DNA from: Planctomycetaceae bacterium
GTDB taxonomy: Bacteria > Planctomycetota > Planctomycetia > Pirellulales > Pirellulaceae
Length of the DNA: 63,432 bases
Direction: 5' to 3'
Assembly (NCBI GenBank): GCA_024642205.1
Contig: JAHEBQ010000036.1
Location: 1 to 63,432, forward strand
A program made the position numbers and the translations under genes. Positions within the stretch are counted from its first letter, which is position 1, and each line of letters opens with the position of its first letter. Of the stretch, positions 55,045-63,432 are shown piece after piece. Under the pieces are notes generated by a model, which searched no databases, was not told where the DNA came from, and was given only the letters and a program-made list of their open reading frames with translations.

Positions 55045-56451
55045 ATGTTGGTTCGCTGGAAGCTTTTGATTGCGGTCGTGGTTGCATCCTGTGGGCCCGT
55101 GGGACTCACCGTAGCACAGAGCCTCGATGTTCCCCAGACTGAAAATCTGTGGACACGTGCCAGTGGAACGGATTGGCCAGTATTCCTGGGCCCTTCGGGC
55201 GATGGAAAATCAACCGAGAAAAATATCTTGAAGGATTGGTCTGAGGGGAAACTGAGAATCGTCTGGAAAATGGAAACGGGCGAGGGCTACGGGATGGGCT
55301 CGGTTGCTAATGGGCGATTCTATCACTTTGGCAGGTTGAATGGTCAGGCAAACCTGCGGTGCCTGAACGCCGAAACCGGTGCGCTGATTTGGGAGTACAG
55401 CTATCCCTCCGAATACCAGGATCTGTATGGCTATGATTCGGGTCCCAGGGCCAGTCCGATTATCGACGAGGGCCTGGTTTACATTTATGGCGTTGAAGGC
55501 AAGTTACATTGCCTGGACGCCAAAACGGGTGAGATGATATGGAAACTCAATCCAGCGGAAAGGTTCGGAGTCATTCAGAACTTTTTTGGTGTCGCGAGTA
55601 CACCAGTCATTTTTGAGGACCTGCTAATTGTGATGGTCGGAGGCAGTCCCGATGCTTCCAAAAAGATTCCGCCGGGCGCGCTGAACCTGGTAAAACCGAA
55701 TCAAACCGGGCTCATTGCATTGGACAAGAAAACGGGAAAATTGAAATACCAGTGCGTCGATGACTTGGCCAGCTATTGTTCGCTGAAAATAACGACCCTT
55801 GGAGGCGAACCGATGGTATTGGCTTGGATGCGCGATTCGTTGTTTGCCGTTTCACCCGAAAATGGCAAAGTTCATTTTGAATTTCCCTGGAGGGCACGAA
55901 TCCTTGAAAGCGTCAACGCCAGTACTCCCGTGGTTCACGAGGGGAAGGTGTTGATTTCGGAGTGCTACGGAAAAGGAAGTGCCCTGCTGGATCCCGCGAA
56001 ACTGGAATCAGTAAATGGCAAGTCAGCTCCCAATCTGCTCTGGAGCGATGCATTCAAGCGTGACAAGGCACTGGAGGCCCATTGGAATACGCCGATTGCG
56101 GTGGGAAATTCACTGTTCGGATGCAGTGGTCGACACTCGGCCCAGGCCGAACTCCGCTGTATCGATTGGAAGTCCGGCGAAGTTCGGTGGAGAAAAAAAG
56201 GCCTGTCACGAAGTTCATTGACCTTTGTAGACGGTCATTTCATCGTGCTCGGTGAACTGGGGCAGTTACTGTTGATCCGGGCGAATGCAGACAAATTTGA
56301 TCTGGTAACGGAGTATGAGCCGGGGGTCGGTGAGAATGGCGTCAAACTCAAATCACCTTGTTGGGCGGCACCAATTATTTCACACGGTCTGCTCTATGTT
56401 CGCGGCAAAGATCAGCTGGTCTGTTTTGAATTGATCCCTGAAGCCAGGTGA
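55045..56451 (+). CDS. secreted PQQ-like beta-propeller protein
   Basis: A 468-residue exported protein. A signal peptide (LLIAVVVASCGPVGLTVAQ) is followed by a WD-like/PQQ beta-propeller: repeated units such as LRCLNAETGALIWEY, LHCLDAKTGEMIWKL, LIALDKKTGKLKYQ and LRCIDWKSGEVRWRK. The opening DWPVFLGPSGDGKST is shared by many planctomycete exported PQQ-like proteins. No cofactor-binding residues can be confirmed; the role is usually structural or unknown. Start chosen at MLVRWKL, with AAAGG upstream. Confidence 0.88.
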   Translation: MLVRWKLLIAVVVASCGPVGLTVAQSLDVPQTENLWTRASGTDWPVFLGPSGDGKSTEKNILKDWSEGKLRIVWKMETGEGYGMGSVANGRFYHFGRLNGQANLRCLNAETGALIWEYSYPSEYQDLYGYDSGPRASPIIDEGLVYIYGVEGKLHCLDAKTGEMIWKLNPAERFGVIQNFFGVASTPVIFEDLLIVMVGGSPDASKKIPPGALNLVKPNQTGLIALDKKTGKLKYQCVDDLASYCSLKITTLGGEPMVLAWMRDSLFAVSPENGKVHFEFPWRARILESVNASTPVVHEGKVLISECYGKGSALLDPAKLESVNGKSAPNLLWSDAFKRDKALEAHWNTPIAVGNSLFGCSGRHSAQAELRCIDWKSGEVRWRKKGLSRSSLTFVDGHFIVLGELGQLLLIRANADKFDLVTEYEPGVGENGVKLKSPCWAAPIISHGLLYVRGKDQLVCFELIPEAR

Positions 56452-56491
56452 TGAAAATCCCGACTGCATGACGGCAATCCGAAACAAAGCT

Positions 56492-56537
56492 GTCGACGAC
56501 TTCGTTCGAAAGTCCATCCGTCGTCGACCGCATTTTT
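56492..56537. terminator. candidate bidirectional terminator
   Basis: GTCGACGAC (56492-56500) pairs exactly with GTCGTCGAC (56520-56528) around a 19-base loop, followed by CGCATTTTT. It sits between the convergent PQQ-like gene and the TIM-barrel gene. Confidence 0.45.
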
Positions 56538-57419
56538 CTACTGCGCGATGATCTTGCGCGGCTGAGGGTCCAGTAGCGCGTTGATGCTGGCCGGCGAGAA
56601 ATAATTCGCGAATGAATCGAGCAACGAGTGGTAGTCGACCCCGTCGACGGCAGAACCATGTACTTCAAGTTCATATCCGCCGGCGTACCCCAGTCGTTGA
56701 AGTTTGCTCAACCATGCTTCAATCGGGACTTGTCCCTCACCCAAAGGTTTCCGGTACGAGACGTTTCCTTGCCGGGACTTGTACGTTTTTTCAATCAGCA
56801 GATCCCGGTCAGCCAATTGGACAATTTCCAGACGTTGGACCAAATCATCAAGTCGCTCGAATAGTTCGGCATCAAATCCGAAATGGTAGGTATCAAAAAC
56901 CCAGCCGAGATTTTGGGCGGGAAATTTTTCCATGAACTCAAGTGAATGGTCGAGACTTTCCATGAAAGTCCACGCTGCGGCCTGATGATTTAACATCGGC
57001 TCAAGCGCAAGTTTAACGCCGTAGTCAGCGGCGATCGGTACGAGAATCGAAAGTGCGGAGTTGAACAAGCGAAAGGCATTCGATGTCGTATGCCCGTTGC
57101 GTGAACCCGGATGGATGATCAAACACGTTGCGTTCAGCTGGCTGGCGAGTTGGATCGATTCGATGGCATCTTCGATGGAATCGGAAAACGACTGCCCATC
57201 GCCAGTAAATCCGCCGGCCCAATGAACACTCGAGACGGTCATTTTTGATTCGTACAACAAGTCAATCGCGGCCGGAGCGCCATAATCGTCGATCTTTCTT
57301 CGCCATACACCGATGGAGTCAAATCCATGTGTTGCGTAGCGAACCACGTCTTCGTGGAATGACCAGCGATAGGTCGAGAATTGACAGACCGAAACTCTTG
57401 AATTGACGTCCGTCCGCAT
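56538..57419 (-). CDS. Xyl-isomerase-like TIM barrel (sugar phosphate isomerase/epimerase family)
   Basis: A 293-residue TIM-barrel protein without a signal peptide when started at MRTDVNSR. RVSVCQFSTYRWSFHEDVVRYATHGFDSIGVWRRKIDD, VSSVHWAGGFTGDG, CLIIHPGSRNGHT, LALEPM, VFDTYHFG, VQLADRD and ELEVHGS show the metal-site Glu/Asp/His residues typical of the family. Substrate unknown. A longer in-frame N-terminus (from 57539) is hydrophobic but not signal-like. Confidence 0.85.
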   Translation of the reverse strand: MRTDVNSRVSVCQFSTYRWSFHEDVVRYATHGFDSIGVWRRKIDDYGAPAAIDLLYESKMTVSSVHWAGGFTGDGQSFSDSIEDAIESIQLASQLNATCLIIHPGSRNGHTTSNAFRLFNSALSILVPIAADYGVKLALEPMLNHQAAAWTFMESLDHSLEFMEKFPAQNLGWVFDTYHFGFDAELFERLDDLVQRLEIVQLADRDLLIEKTYKSRQGNVSYRKPLGEGQVPIEAWLSKLQRLGYAGGYELEVHGSAVDGVDYHSLLDSFANYFSPASINALLDPQPRKIIAQ

Positions 57420-58172
57420 TGTGTTTACCAAGCTGAGTAATTGAAATGGCAAAGGCGAATAGGGTGTGGATTGGCAACAGCGAAGTTTGATTTTTGGATG
57501 GCTGACTATCGCGTAGAGCAGTATGCCGAACCGGGACAAAACTGTAAACCTAAATTAGCAAAAAAAAATTGCGCGGAAATATTCTTCGACTCAATTTTTT
57601 TTTGCTGGAATCGTCCCCTAGGATTGTTGACATTCTCGCGCCGCTGTGGGACTGCTTCGGTCCGACGAGCAGCGCTAATAAGACTACCGGCATTTTTATC
57701 GACTCTGAAATAGCAATAATCGCTGGGGTTCGATCAACTCATTTCGATGCCTCACCCAACTTGTTTTGAACCGTTGTTGATCGATTGATTGGCTCCGCGT
57801 TGGCGTCGATTGAAAATAAAAATTCGGTTGGGTTTTGTCTTGATCGCGTCAATTTTCAGCGCCTCATGCGTTACAATTGTGGTATCGAGTTTGCCGAAAA
57901 GGGATTGGCATGGGGGGTTCTGGATGACGTCTCCGGTGATAGCACTTTTTGAATTCTTGCGATTCTCGGCATTGCGAGCATTTTTTGTTATGCAGATTTG
58001 ACGGAATTGGCTAGAATTCGGAGCAAGAGGAATAGGACCTCCCGCGACGCCGGTCGGAACATGCCCTGTCTTTTCCGTCGTTCGCCGCAAGTTGAATTGT
58101 GCAAACAAAACGTTCGATGACGCGTATTGAAGCGTTGAAAGTTTCGGCAGATTCAAAAGAAGGAACGTACCG
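57420..58172. promoter_or_regulatory. divergent intergenic region with A/T hairpin
   Basis: About 750 bases between the TIM-barrel gene (minus) and the BON gene (plus). Apart from the hairpin at 57558-57605, nothing clear is seen. A minus-strand frame (57752-58198, 148 codons) overlaps the BON start and has no recognisable domain. Confidence 0.45.
57558..57605. repeat. perfect 14-bp A/T inverted repeat
   Basis: GC-A9-TTG at 57558-57571 is exactly reversed and complemented by CAA-T9-GC at 57592-57605, with a 20-base loop. It lies about 140 bases upstream of the minus-strand TIM-barrel gene. Possible terminator, operator, or DNA-bending site. Confidence 0.8.
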
Positions 58173-58457
58173 ATGAACGTCGCCAAGCAGATTCGCATGG
58201 ACTACCCGGATGAGGATGTTCGATCTCGAGTATCCCGGTTTCTAAACAGTCGCCATTTCCCCGCTTTTCGACACCTCGACATTTCGGTTGAACATGGTGC
58301 CGTCACGTTGACAGGTGAGGTCCAGTCGTACTACGAAAAACAGATTGCGATGACTTCGTGTCAGCATGTCGTCGGGGTGTTGTCGTTGACGGACGAAATT
58401 CGCGTCCGTGGGGAAATTGAATCCGTTCCGGCCAAGGTACGGGTCGTCGCCAAATAA
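58173..58457 (+). CDS. BON domain protein
   Basis: A 94-residue protein dominated by one BON domain (~15-85): VRSRVSRFLNSRHFPAFRHLDISVEHGAVTLTGEVQSYYEKQIAMTSCQHVVGVLSLTDEIRV. BON domains bind membranes or phospholipids. There is no signal peptide, which is unusual for BON proteins (most are periplasmic), so a cytoplasmic or membrane-peripheral role is possible. The ATG follows AAGGAA at a suitable distance. Confidence 0.85.
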   Translation: MNVAKQIRMDYPDEDVRSRVSRFLNSRHFPAFRHLDISVEHGAVTLTGEVQSYYEKQIAMTSCQHVVGVLSLTDEIRVRGEIESVPAKVRVVAK

Positions 58458-58718
58458 CCGACCACGTCCGGACCCATGTTGAATGCACGCAACCGAGCAT
58501 AAAGCACTGTTGGAACCGTTGTTCAAACGGGAAGTTCGGTTGCGCCTAAGCTGCCATTACTTGGAATTTGGCACATCGGATCCGGTGATATCGGGTGTTT
58601 TCAAGACGTTTACCTCAAATCATTGGTGAACCGCAGCTATGTCTGCCAGTAAAATGTCGAATCCTGCGATACTGGCTCGAAGTTAACGACTTTCCTTCTG
58701 GTTTTGCAGTTCTCTCTT

Positions 58719-60455
58719 TCAGTGAATTTTCGGTAATCGCCCCTGGCCTTGAGATTGAGAATTCTGGCGGCTGGCGATTTCGACCCGCTCCTGTTCCAGC
58801 AATGCTCCCAGCTTTCGAATCTCCGGCAGGATTTCATTGTTCAATTTCATCAACTCTTTGGCCAATAGCTTTTCCAGCTCGTTTTTCCGAAGCTCGATTT
58901 CCTGCTCTCGATGGTGGTCCAGCAATTGGTTGGCCGCGTTGGCAAACCGGCTGCCCAGATCACTTTGAAACTGATAATCGTAGTCGTCAATCGTTCCCGA
59001 AAGTGTGACTCGCGTTTCGAATCGGTCAACCGACGCTAATCCCTGGTTCAATCTTAGCGCAGCATCGCTGCCGCCAATGATCTCATGCAGTTTGTCAACA
59101 TGAAGTGAAACGTTTGAATGTCGAAACACAAGTTCGCCAGACAATTGATTGCCGGTTGCGTTGATTTGAATGTCGGCTTGAATCCGGTTGGCTGGCCCCA
59201 TGGTCACCAGCATGCTGTTTTTTTCTCCCAGCAGTTGTTCGTCCAGCTCCATGTCGGGACACACGACATTGAGGCTGTCGATTGGCATTTCGTCGCGTCG
59301 ATCCAGGGTGCACGAAACGATCAGATGCTGATCGCCTTGCGCACGCAGTTCAAACGATGCAGGTTGATCGTGGAGCGTGGGGGCTGACGTCAGATTGCGG
59401 GCAATGCCGGCAAAATTCATGTGTCGGTTGGCAAACCTGCCTTCTCCCTCAACGTCGATTGACTTGATCAGAAAACCCGGTTTTGGATCGATTCCTGGCA
59501 GCCGCAGGTTTTCACCGCGTTGCCGTTTGGGTTGGAAGTCCGTTTCTGGATCAGGTACGACGGAACGAAACCACTTGAACCAGCCAACGATTTCCGAGAC
59601 TCGTTTCTCTTGAAACTCCGTCAACAACAGCTTGGACACCGAATCGCTTTCGAAGCTGGTTGCGGCAAACGACTGTCGAACCTTGTGGAAATCGCGGCTG
59701 AATGCCAGCGACAGCCGGTCTCGATCCGATAGTGCCACACGTTCCAGATCGATCAGCCGGGCCTGAATTGACTTTGATTGTTGTGCCAGTTTTTCAAACC
59801 CGGATTTTGCGTTTACCTGATTCCTGCGCAATGGGTTACCATCATCGGACGTCGCTTTGGACAGATCGGTCCGCTCCTGTTTCAGCGTCGCAATGCTTTC
59901 AGTCAGCGAACGAAGCTGTGTTTTCCATTGGCCGGATAACTCCTGTGCGATCTGGACCAGTTCCAGATTTTCAACCGTGAGGGCCGTCGTATTATTGGCA
60001 GGGAGCTGGTCAAGCCACGCAAGTCCGATTTCTTCAATCGAGCCAAACTCTCGCGGGTTCCATTCGAATTCTTCCAATTCGAGGGGCGTTGGGAATCCAG
60101 GCAGGTCGCCTGATACAGTCCGCGGCGCACCAAACACGACTCGACTGGCTTCTCCCCTCTCGATTACAACCTGCCGATGCAATAGCCTATCCGCGTCGAG
60201 TTCAAGATATGCCATCTCGGCCTGAAGCAGGTTTCGCATTGGCAAGCGCGGGTCGGCGAACGCCAATTCCTTGAGGTAGGCCTTTTGATTTGACAAAGAA
60301 TAGCGAAGGTGCCCAATATCAACTTTGGCGCCGGTCGCGTTTTGCAAATTGCTCAATACGACGCGGTGAATCAAAGGGTCAGAACCCACCCACACCGCCA
60401 GTGTTATCAATGCCAGAATGACTATTCGTGGAACGAGATACGCCCAACGTACCAT
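58719..60455 (-). CDS. TIGR03545-like membrane-anchored protein
   Basis: A 578-residue protein. One N-terminal transmembrane segment (LVPRIVILALITLAVWVGS) anchors a large outside domain: a AsmA-like start (NLQNATGAKVDIGHLRYSLSNQKAYLKELAFADP), a coiled-coil centre (~180-280), and a beta-rich C-terminal part ending with a helical region (ELRKNELEKLLAKELMKLNNEI). The arrangement with the next gene matches the TIGR03545/TIGR03546 pair found in tandem in several phyla. The function is unknown; the start MVRWAYLVP follows the upstream stop by 5 bases. Confidence 0.82.
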   Translation of the reverse strand: MVRWAYLVPRIVILALITLAVWVGSDPLIHRVVLSNLQNATGAKVDIGHLRYSLSNQKAYLKELAFADPRLPMRNLLQAEMAYLELDADRLLHRQVVIERGEASRVVFGAPRTVSGDLPGFPTPLELEEFEWNPREFGSIEEIGLAWLDQLPANNTTALTVENLELVQIAQELSGQWKTQLRSLTESIATLKQERTDLSKATSDDGNPLRRNQVNAKSGFEKLAQQSKSIQARLIDLERVALSDRDRLSLAFSRDFHKVRQSFAATSFESDSVSKLLLTEFQEKRVSEIVGWFKWFRSVVPDPETDFQPKRQRGENLRLPGIDPKPGFLIKSIDVEGEGRFANRHMNFAGIARNLTSAPTLHDQPASFELRAQGDQHLIVSCTLDRRDEMPIDSLNVVCPDMELDEQLLGEKNSMLVTMGPANRIQADIQINATGNQLSGELVFRHSNVSLHVDKLHEIIGGSDAALRLNQGLASVDRFETRVTLSGTIDDYDYQFQSDLGSRFANAANQLLDHHREQEIELRKNELEKLLAKELMKLNNEILPEIRKLGALLEQERVEIASRQNSQSQGQGRLPKIH

Positions 60456-60460
60456 GATTA

Positions 60461-60967
60461 TTAACTCTTTTGAAGATTGTTTGCGTTGTTGCCGACCAGC
60501 CAGCGGGCGACACGCGAACGGGAGAAGTGGAAGTAAATCGCCGATCCAAATTTTGCAAAACAATAATAGCTGATGGAATAAATCGGAATCGCCATTAACA
60601 GCCCCAGACCGAGCGAGCCAGTGACGACCGTGTTTTCAAATCGAGTCCATGGCACGACCGGCAATTGGATGAGTTTTGACCATGTTGATTCGAGCGGCGC
60701 GAACGTGAGAACCCAAACGCCAAGCTGGTGAGAGAACGGATCCAACAGCGGGCTGATCCAGCTAAACGCAATCGCAGCGATTGCAATGCAAAGCAGGTTG
60801 GCCGTCGTCAGCAGGGCCAAAACTCCCAGGGCATAAGGAATCAACGAGTCCTTGGGAACCCATCCGATGACCATGCCCAACGTAATTCCCAGTGCGAGTT
60901 GATGAGGTGTGTCAAATCCTTTGACCGTACTTCTGAAGGAGGACCAGGCTGAATTCAGAAATTTCAT
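60461..60967 (-). CDS. TIGR03546-like small membrane protein
   Basis: A 168-residue DUF2062-like protein with several hydrophobic segments: LALGITLGMVIGWVPKDSLIPYALGVLALLTTANLLCIAIAAIAFSWISPLLDPFSHQLG. It always accompanies TIGR03545 proteins in known genomes, and here it lies immediately upstream of one, so they form one unit. The start at MKFLNSAWS is chosen over a 19-codon extension without similarity. Confidence 0.82.
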   Translation of the reverse strand: MKFLNSAWSSFRSTVKGFDTPHQLALGITLGMVIGWVPKDSLIPYALGVLALLTTANLLCIAIAAIAFSWISPLLDPFSHQLGVWVLTFAPLESTWSKLIQLPVVPWTRFENTVVTGSLGLGLLMAIPIYSISYYCFAKFGSAIYFHFSRSRVARWLVGNNANNLQKS

Positions 60968-61572
60968 CTTGTTACTGTTTTTGTTAATGGCGTCATATCC
61001 AGGCCTCTCCCAAAGAGACCGCAAAACGAACCTCGTTGACTGCGTTGAATCAACGCGACGGGATTCGTGGAGTTCTGTACCGAAAATGGGAACCCGTGTC
61101 GATGCGATTTATCCGCAATCAGCCAATTGTTAATTCAGGTAAGCCTGAGATGCTGTGAGGGCTGGAATGCTTGCAACGTCGGCTGAGTTGTTCTTTGCAG
61201 ACGCTTCTGCGAGGCAAGTGCAGTGTTTTCAGTTGCTGTCATGGTGTGCAGTCTGGTTTTCGAAAGCACTTTCTGTTATCTAGGTTGGTAACAGTTGAGC
61301 GGCAAAAATTCGGCCCCTGGGTTTTGCATCACCGGATAACGTTGTCCAGAGACATTTGCTGAAAGCCTGGATTGGTCCGGTGTTGAAATCGAAATCAGGT
61401 TTTGACTTCGTTTTTTCAGCGTCGCGGGTCTGAACAATCCGGTCCGTCGAATTGCGAGAGCCGGGGAAATCGAAAGCGGGCTGGTCGGCGAGTATTCAAA
61501 GACAAGTGTGATTTCGACGACGAAGTCGACTGTTATCATTCAATTTACCAACCGAACTTCAGGAGCGAATAG
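60968..61572. promoter_or_regulatory. divergent intergenic region
   Basis: About 600 bases between the TIGR03546 gene (minus) and the small plus-strand gene at 61573. Several short frames are unconvincing. The last bases hold a good ribosome site (AGGAG at 61561-61565) for the plus gene. Confidence 0.4.
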
Positions 61573-61875
61573 ATGTCTGAGTCACGCGACTTTTTTGCAG
61601 ATGGCATTGGAGAGATCACTTTGGCTGGCGGGATGGTCCGAATGGACCTGGTGACGCTGGTCGGTTCACAGAACAACCCTGAAAACAAGCCTCGATTGGA
61701 GCCTTCCAAGCGAATCGTCATGCCGCCGGACGGATTTCTGCGTAGTTTCAGTGCGATGGAAAACCTCGTCAAGCAGCTGATCGATGCCGGTCTGGTCAAG
61801 CCCCGAGACGGTGAACAGCCGGAAACAACGGCAAAACCCGCTGCGGGTGGTGGAGCGAAATCTCCGAATTTCTAA
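61573..61875 (+). CDS. small conserved hypothetical protein
   Basis: A 100-residue protein with an excellent ribosome site (AGGAG, 7 bases before ATG). Sequence: ITLAGGMVRMDLVTLVGS, PRLEPSKRIVMPPDGFLRSFSAMENLVKQLIDAGLV, then a low-complexity Pro/Ala/Gly tail. No membrane segment. I do not recognise a family; it resembles short planctomycete proteins of unknown role. Confidence 0.7.
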   Translation: MSESRDFFADGIGEITLAGGMVRMDLVTLVGSQNNPENKPRLEPSKRIVMPPDGFLRSFSAMENLVKQLIDAGLVKPRDGEQPETTAKPAAGGGAKSPNF

Positions 61876-61999
61876 CGAGATTTGGTTTTCTCCAGACATT
61901 CGTAAATATAATGGAATTTTCCGAGAGCGGGTGCGTCTATCCCTGTGGGCAACAATCCGGTCATTATTTCGGCCATTTGATACGAATGAGGTTTTCTAG

Positions 62000-63432
62000 A
62001 TGGACAATATAAATCCGCCCATTGTCACGACATTTCCAAGCGTCGTGCCGATTTTGGAGCGCATTAATCTTTCCTCGCTGTTTTCAGTCACCGATGCGGA
62101 TGTCGACTCGGTCATAACCAGGTATCGATTCCGGGATAATTCGACCGGCGGGGGGAATTTCCTGCTTGGTGACACGACGCTGAAGTCACTTAACTTCGTG
62201 GAAGTCACCGCAAGTCAATTTCTGGCGGTGACCTATCGGGGTGGACCTGCCTTCGCCCAGGAAACGTTTAGCGTCCAGGCATTTGACGGCCGTTTCTGGA
62301 GTAATATTTCCACCAATTCGATTACGACTGGAAACGTAACTCCGGTGATTACCGCAACCGATGGCCGTGTATCGGCATCGGATTCGGTGCGTATCGATCG
62401 TTTCGTCAAAGCAACCGATGGCGATGGAGATCCGATTCTTCGTTACATGTTCGTCGACCGGAAAATATCGGGAGGTGGCGGTCAATTTTACTTGGATGGC
62501 GTTGCCCAACAGCAGGCAAGATGGTTCACGATTCAGGCGGGCGACTTTTCAAGGCTGATGTATCGAGGTGCCGATCAGGGTCGCTACGTCGAAGACATTG
62601 GGGTCATGGCCTGGGACGGATATAGCTGGAGCAAGTTGACTGAATTCGAAATGGCGACCACGACGGAGCCGGCTATTCAGGAAACGTCCGAATCGGTATT
62701 GGTCGATCAGCGTCGTTCGGCTGTGGCTTTTTTCACGACCGATGATTTGGATGGCGACTCGATTTTCAGCTACAACCTGGTTGATTATCGTATCAACGCA
62801 GACGGTGGTTATTGGGAATTCAAGGGCAACCGGATGCAGTCGGCAAAGTGGTTCACGGTGTTTGCCGAGGATCTCGACCAGTTGTTTTATGTTGGCGGAT
62901 CGACCGGACCGCAAGCGGAATTCGTGGGGGTTCAGGTCTATGACGGATTTCAATTCAGCAAAATCAAAAACTTCGAAATCAAGACGGTGACTCCACCGGT
63001 TGTCACGGGTGAAGACGTTGAAGTCCAGGCTGCTCATTATTTGAACATGTCGACGGGGGGAACCAAAAACGCGATTGATGGTGAAGTTACGGGTAGCATG
63101 CCAATTCTCGATTTCATGGACGCTGATGGCGACGAAATTGATGAATTCATGTTCAATGACCTGTCTGCCAACAGCAATGGTGGCTATTTCGTATTCAAGA
63201 ATGTGCAACTGCCTTCAGCAACCTATTTCCGCGTCCCGGCAGATGAACTGGATGAATTGTTCTATCGCGGCGGAGAGTTCGGGCCACAATCCGAACAGAT
63301 TTCCGTTCTTGCGCATGCCAACGGGGTTTGGGGTGCTCCGACGAGATTCACAATCGGTACCCTAAAGAACCAATTCGCTCCCGAACTGAAATTGTTCCAA
63401 ATCAACGCCAAAGCGGGCGTCGTGATGAACTT
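62000..63432 (+). CDS. large repeat protein, N-terminal part (runs off right edge)
   Basis: An open frame of at least 477 codons with no stop to the window edge, starting at ATG 62000. It contains about four repeats of ~100-115 residues, each with an acidic DxDGD-type turn (ATDGDGDPI, DLDGDSI, DADGDEI), a GGxF strand, a WFTVxAxDLxxLxYxGG motif and a YDGxxWS end. This pattern is seen in long bacterial adhesin/RTX-type proteins with Ca-binding or Ig-like repeats. No signal peptide is visible in the first residues. The rest of the protein lies outside the window, so the type of export is unknown. Confidence 0.8.
   Translation, partial: MDNINPPIVTTFPSVVPILERINLSSLFSVTDADVDSVITRYRFRDNSTGGGNFLLGDTTLKSLNFVEVTASQFLAVTYRGGPAFAQETFSVQAFDGRFWSNISTNSITTGNVTPVITATDGRVSASDSVRIDRFVKATDGDGDPILRYMFVDRKISGGGGQFYLDGVAQQQARWFTIQAGDFSRLMYRGADQGRYVEDIGVMAWDGYSWSKLTEFEMATTTEPAIQETSESVLVDQRRSAVAFFTTDDLDGDSIFSYNLVDYRINADGGYWEFKGNRMQSAKWFTVFAEDLDQLFYVGGSTGPQAEFVGVQVYDGFQFSKIKNFEIKTVTPPVVTGEDVEVQAAHYLNMSTGGTKNAIDGEVTGSMPILDFMDADGDEIDEFMFNDLSANSNGGYFVFKNVQLPSATYFRVPADELDELFYRGGEFGPQSEQISVLAHANGVWGAPTRFTIGTLKNQFAPELKLFQINAKAGVVMN

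Noticed and set aside
57752..58198. Minus-strand open frame of 148 codons with a hydrophobic start
   Set aside because: It overlaps the BON-domain gene start, has no recognisable domain, and its composition is unlike neighbouring genes.
1..63432. tRNA or rRNA genes
   Set aside because: No cloverleaf-like or rRNA-like sequence was noticed in the intergenic regions read by eye; a tRNAscan/Infernal run would be decisive.

Overview
The window looks like a chromosomal segment of a planctomycete, probably Pirellulales-like. This is inferred from gene content only: tetrahydromethanopterin (H4MPT)-type cofactor genes (beta-RFAP synthase, DUF447, a DHPS-like DUF6513 protein), a divergent stand-alone dnaA, a CsrA with a long tail, a TIGR03545/TIGR03546 pair, a UVR-motif protein, Tat-exported Xyl-isomerase-like TIM barrels, moderate GC, and frequent absence of clear Shine-Dalgarno sites. 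No rRNA, tRNA, CRISPR array or insertion sequence was recognised.

Region 1 (1-20 kb) is a surface-glycan locus. On the minus strand, two glycosyltransferase-like genes are followed by a compact pseudaminic acid pathway: pseB, pseC, an SpsF-type nucleotidyltransferase, a PseG-PseH fusion and pseI. The start of an MsbA-like ABC exporter runs off the left edge. Two sugar/TylF-type methyltransferases, two GT4 glycosyltransferases and a second, complete ABC exporter follow. Inside this region sits an unrelated plus-strand operon: an alpha/beta hydrolase, a CitG-like protein and a PTPS/QueD-family protein carrying a CExxHGH motif.

Region 2 (20-36 kb) holds dnaA with a palindrome-rich upstream region. 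It also has planctomycete hypotheticals, a THUMP-like methyltransferase, an amidohydrolase, a NatA/NatB-type ABC system whose permease is fused to a CPBP protease, an AAA ATPase, folE, a metallophosphoesterase and an asparaginase-family hydrolase.

Region 3 (36-47 kb) is a long minus-strand run: DUF6513/DHPS-like, a stand-alone M41 peptidase domain, pabB, pabA, DUF447, beta-RFAP synthase, pdxJ and dapA. It joins p-aminobenzoate synthesis directly to the enzyme that condenses pABA with PRPP in H4MPT synthesis. FolE (32 kb) and the PTPS-family protein (13 kb) could supply the pterin half. Divergently placed are an ArgE-like M20 deacylase and a GNAT protein.

Region 4 (47-63 kb) is mixed: DegT aminotransferase, CPBP protease, two TIM-barrel isomerases, a lipoprotein-like lipase, csrA, a UVR protein, ArfB, a PQQ-like beta-propeller, a BON-domain protein and TIGR03545/TIGR03546. 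The window ends inside a large protein of about 115-residue repeats.

The most unusual non-coding feature is a pair of homologous, inverted, roughly 600-bp elements (about 15.8-16.4 kb and 34.9-35.5 kb). Each carries a short tandem repeat array and an inverted repeat, and each lies between convergent genes.
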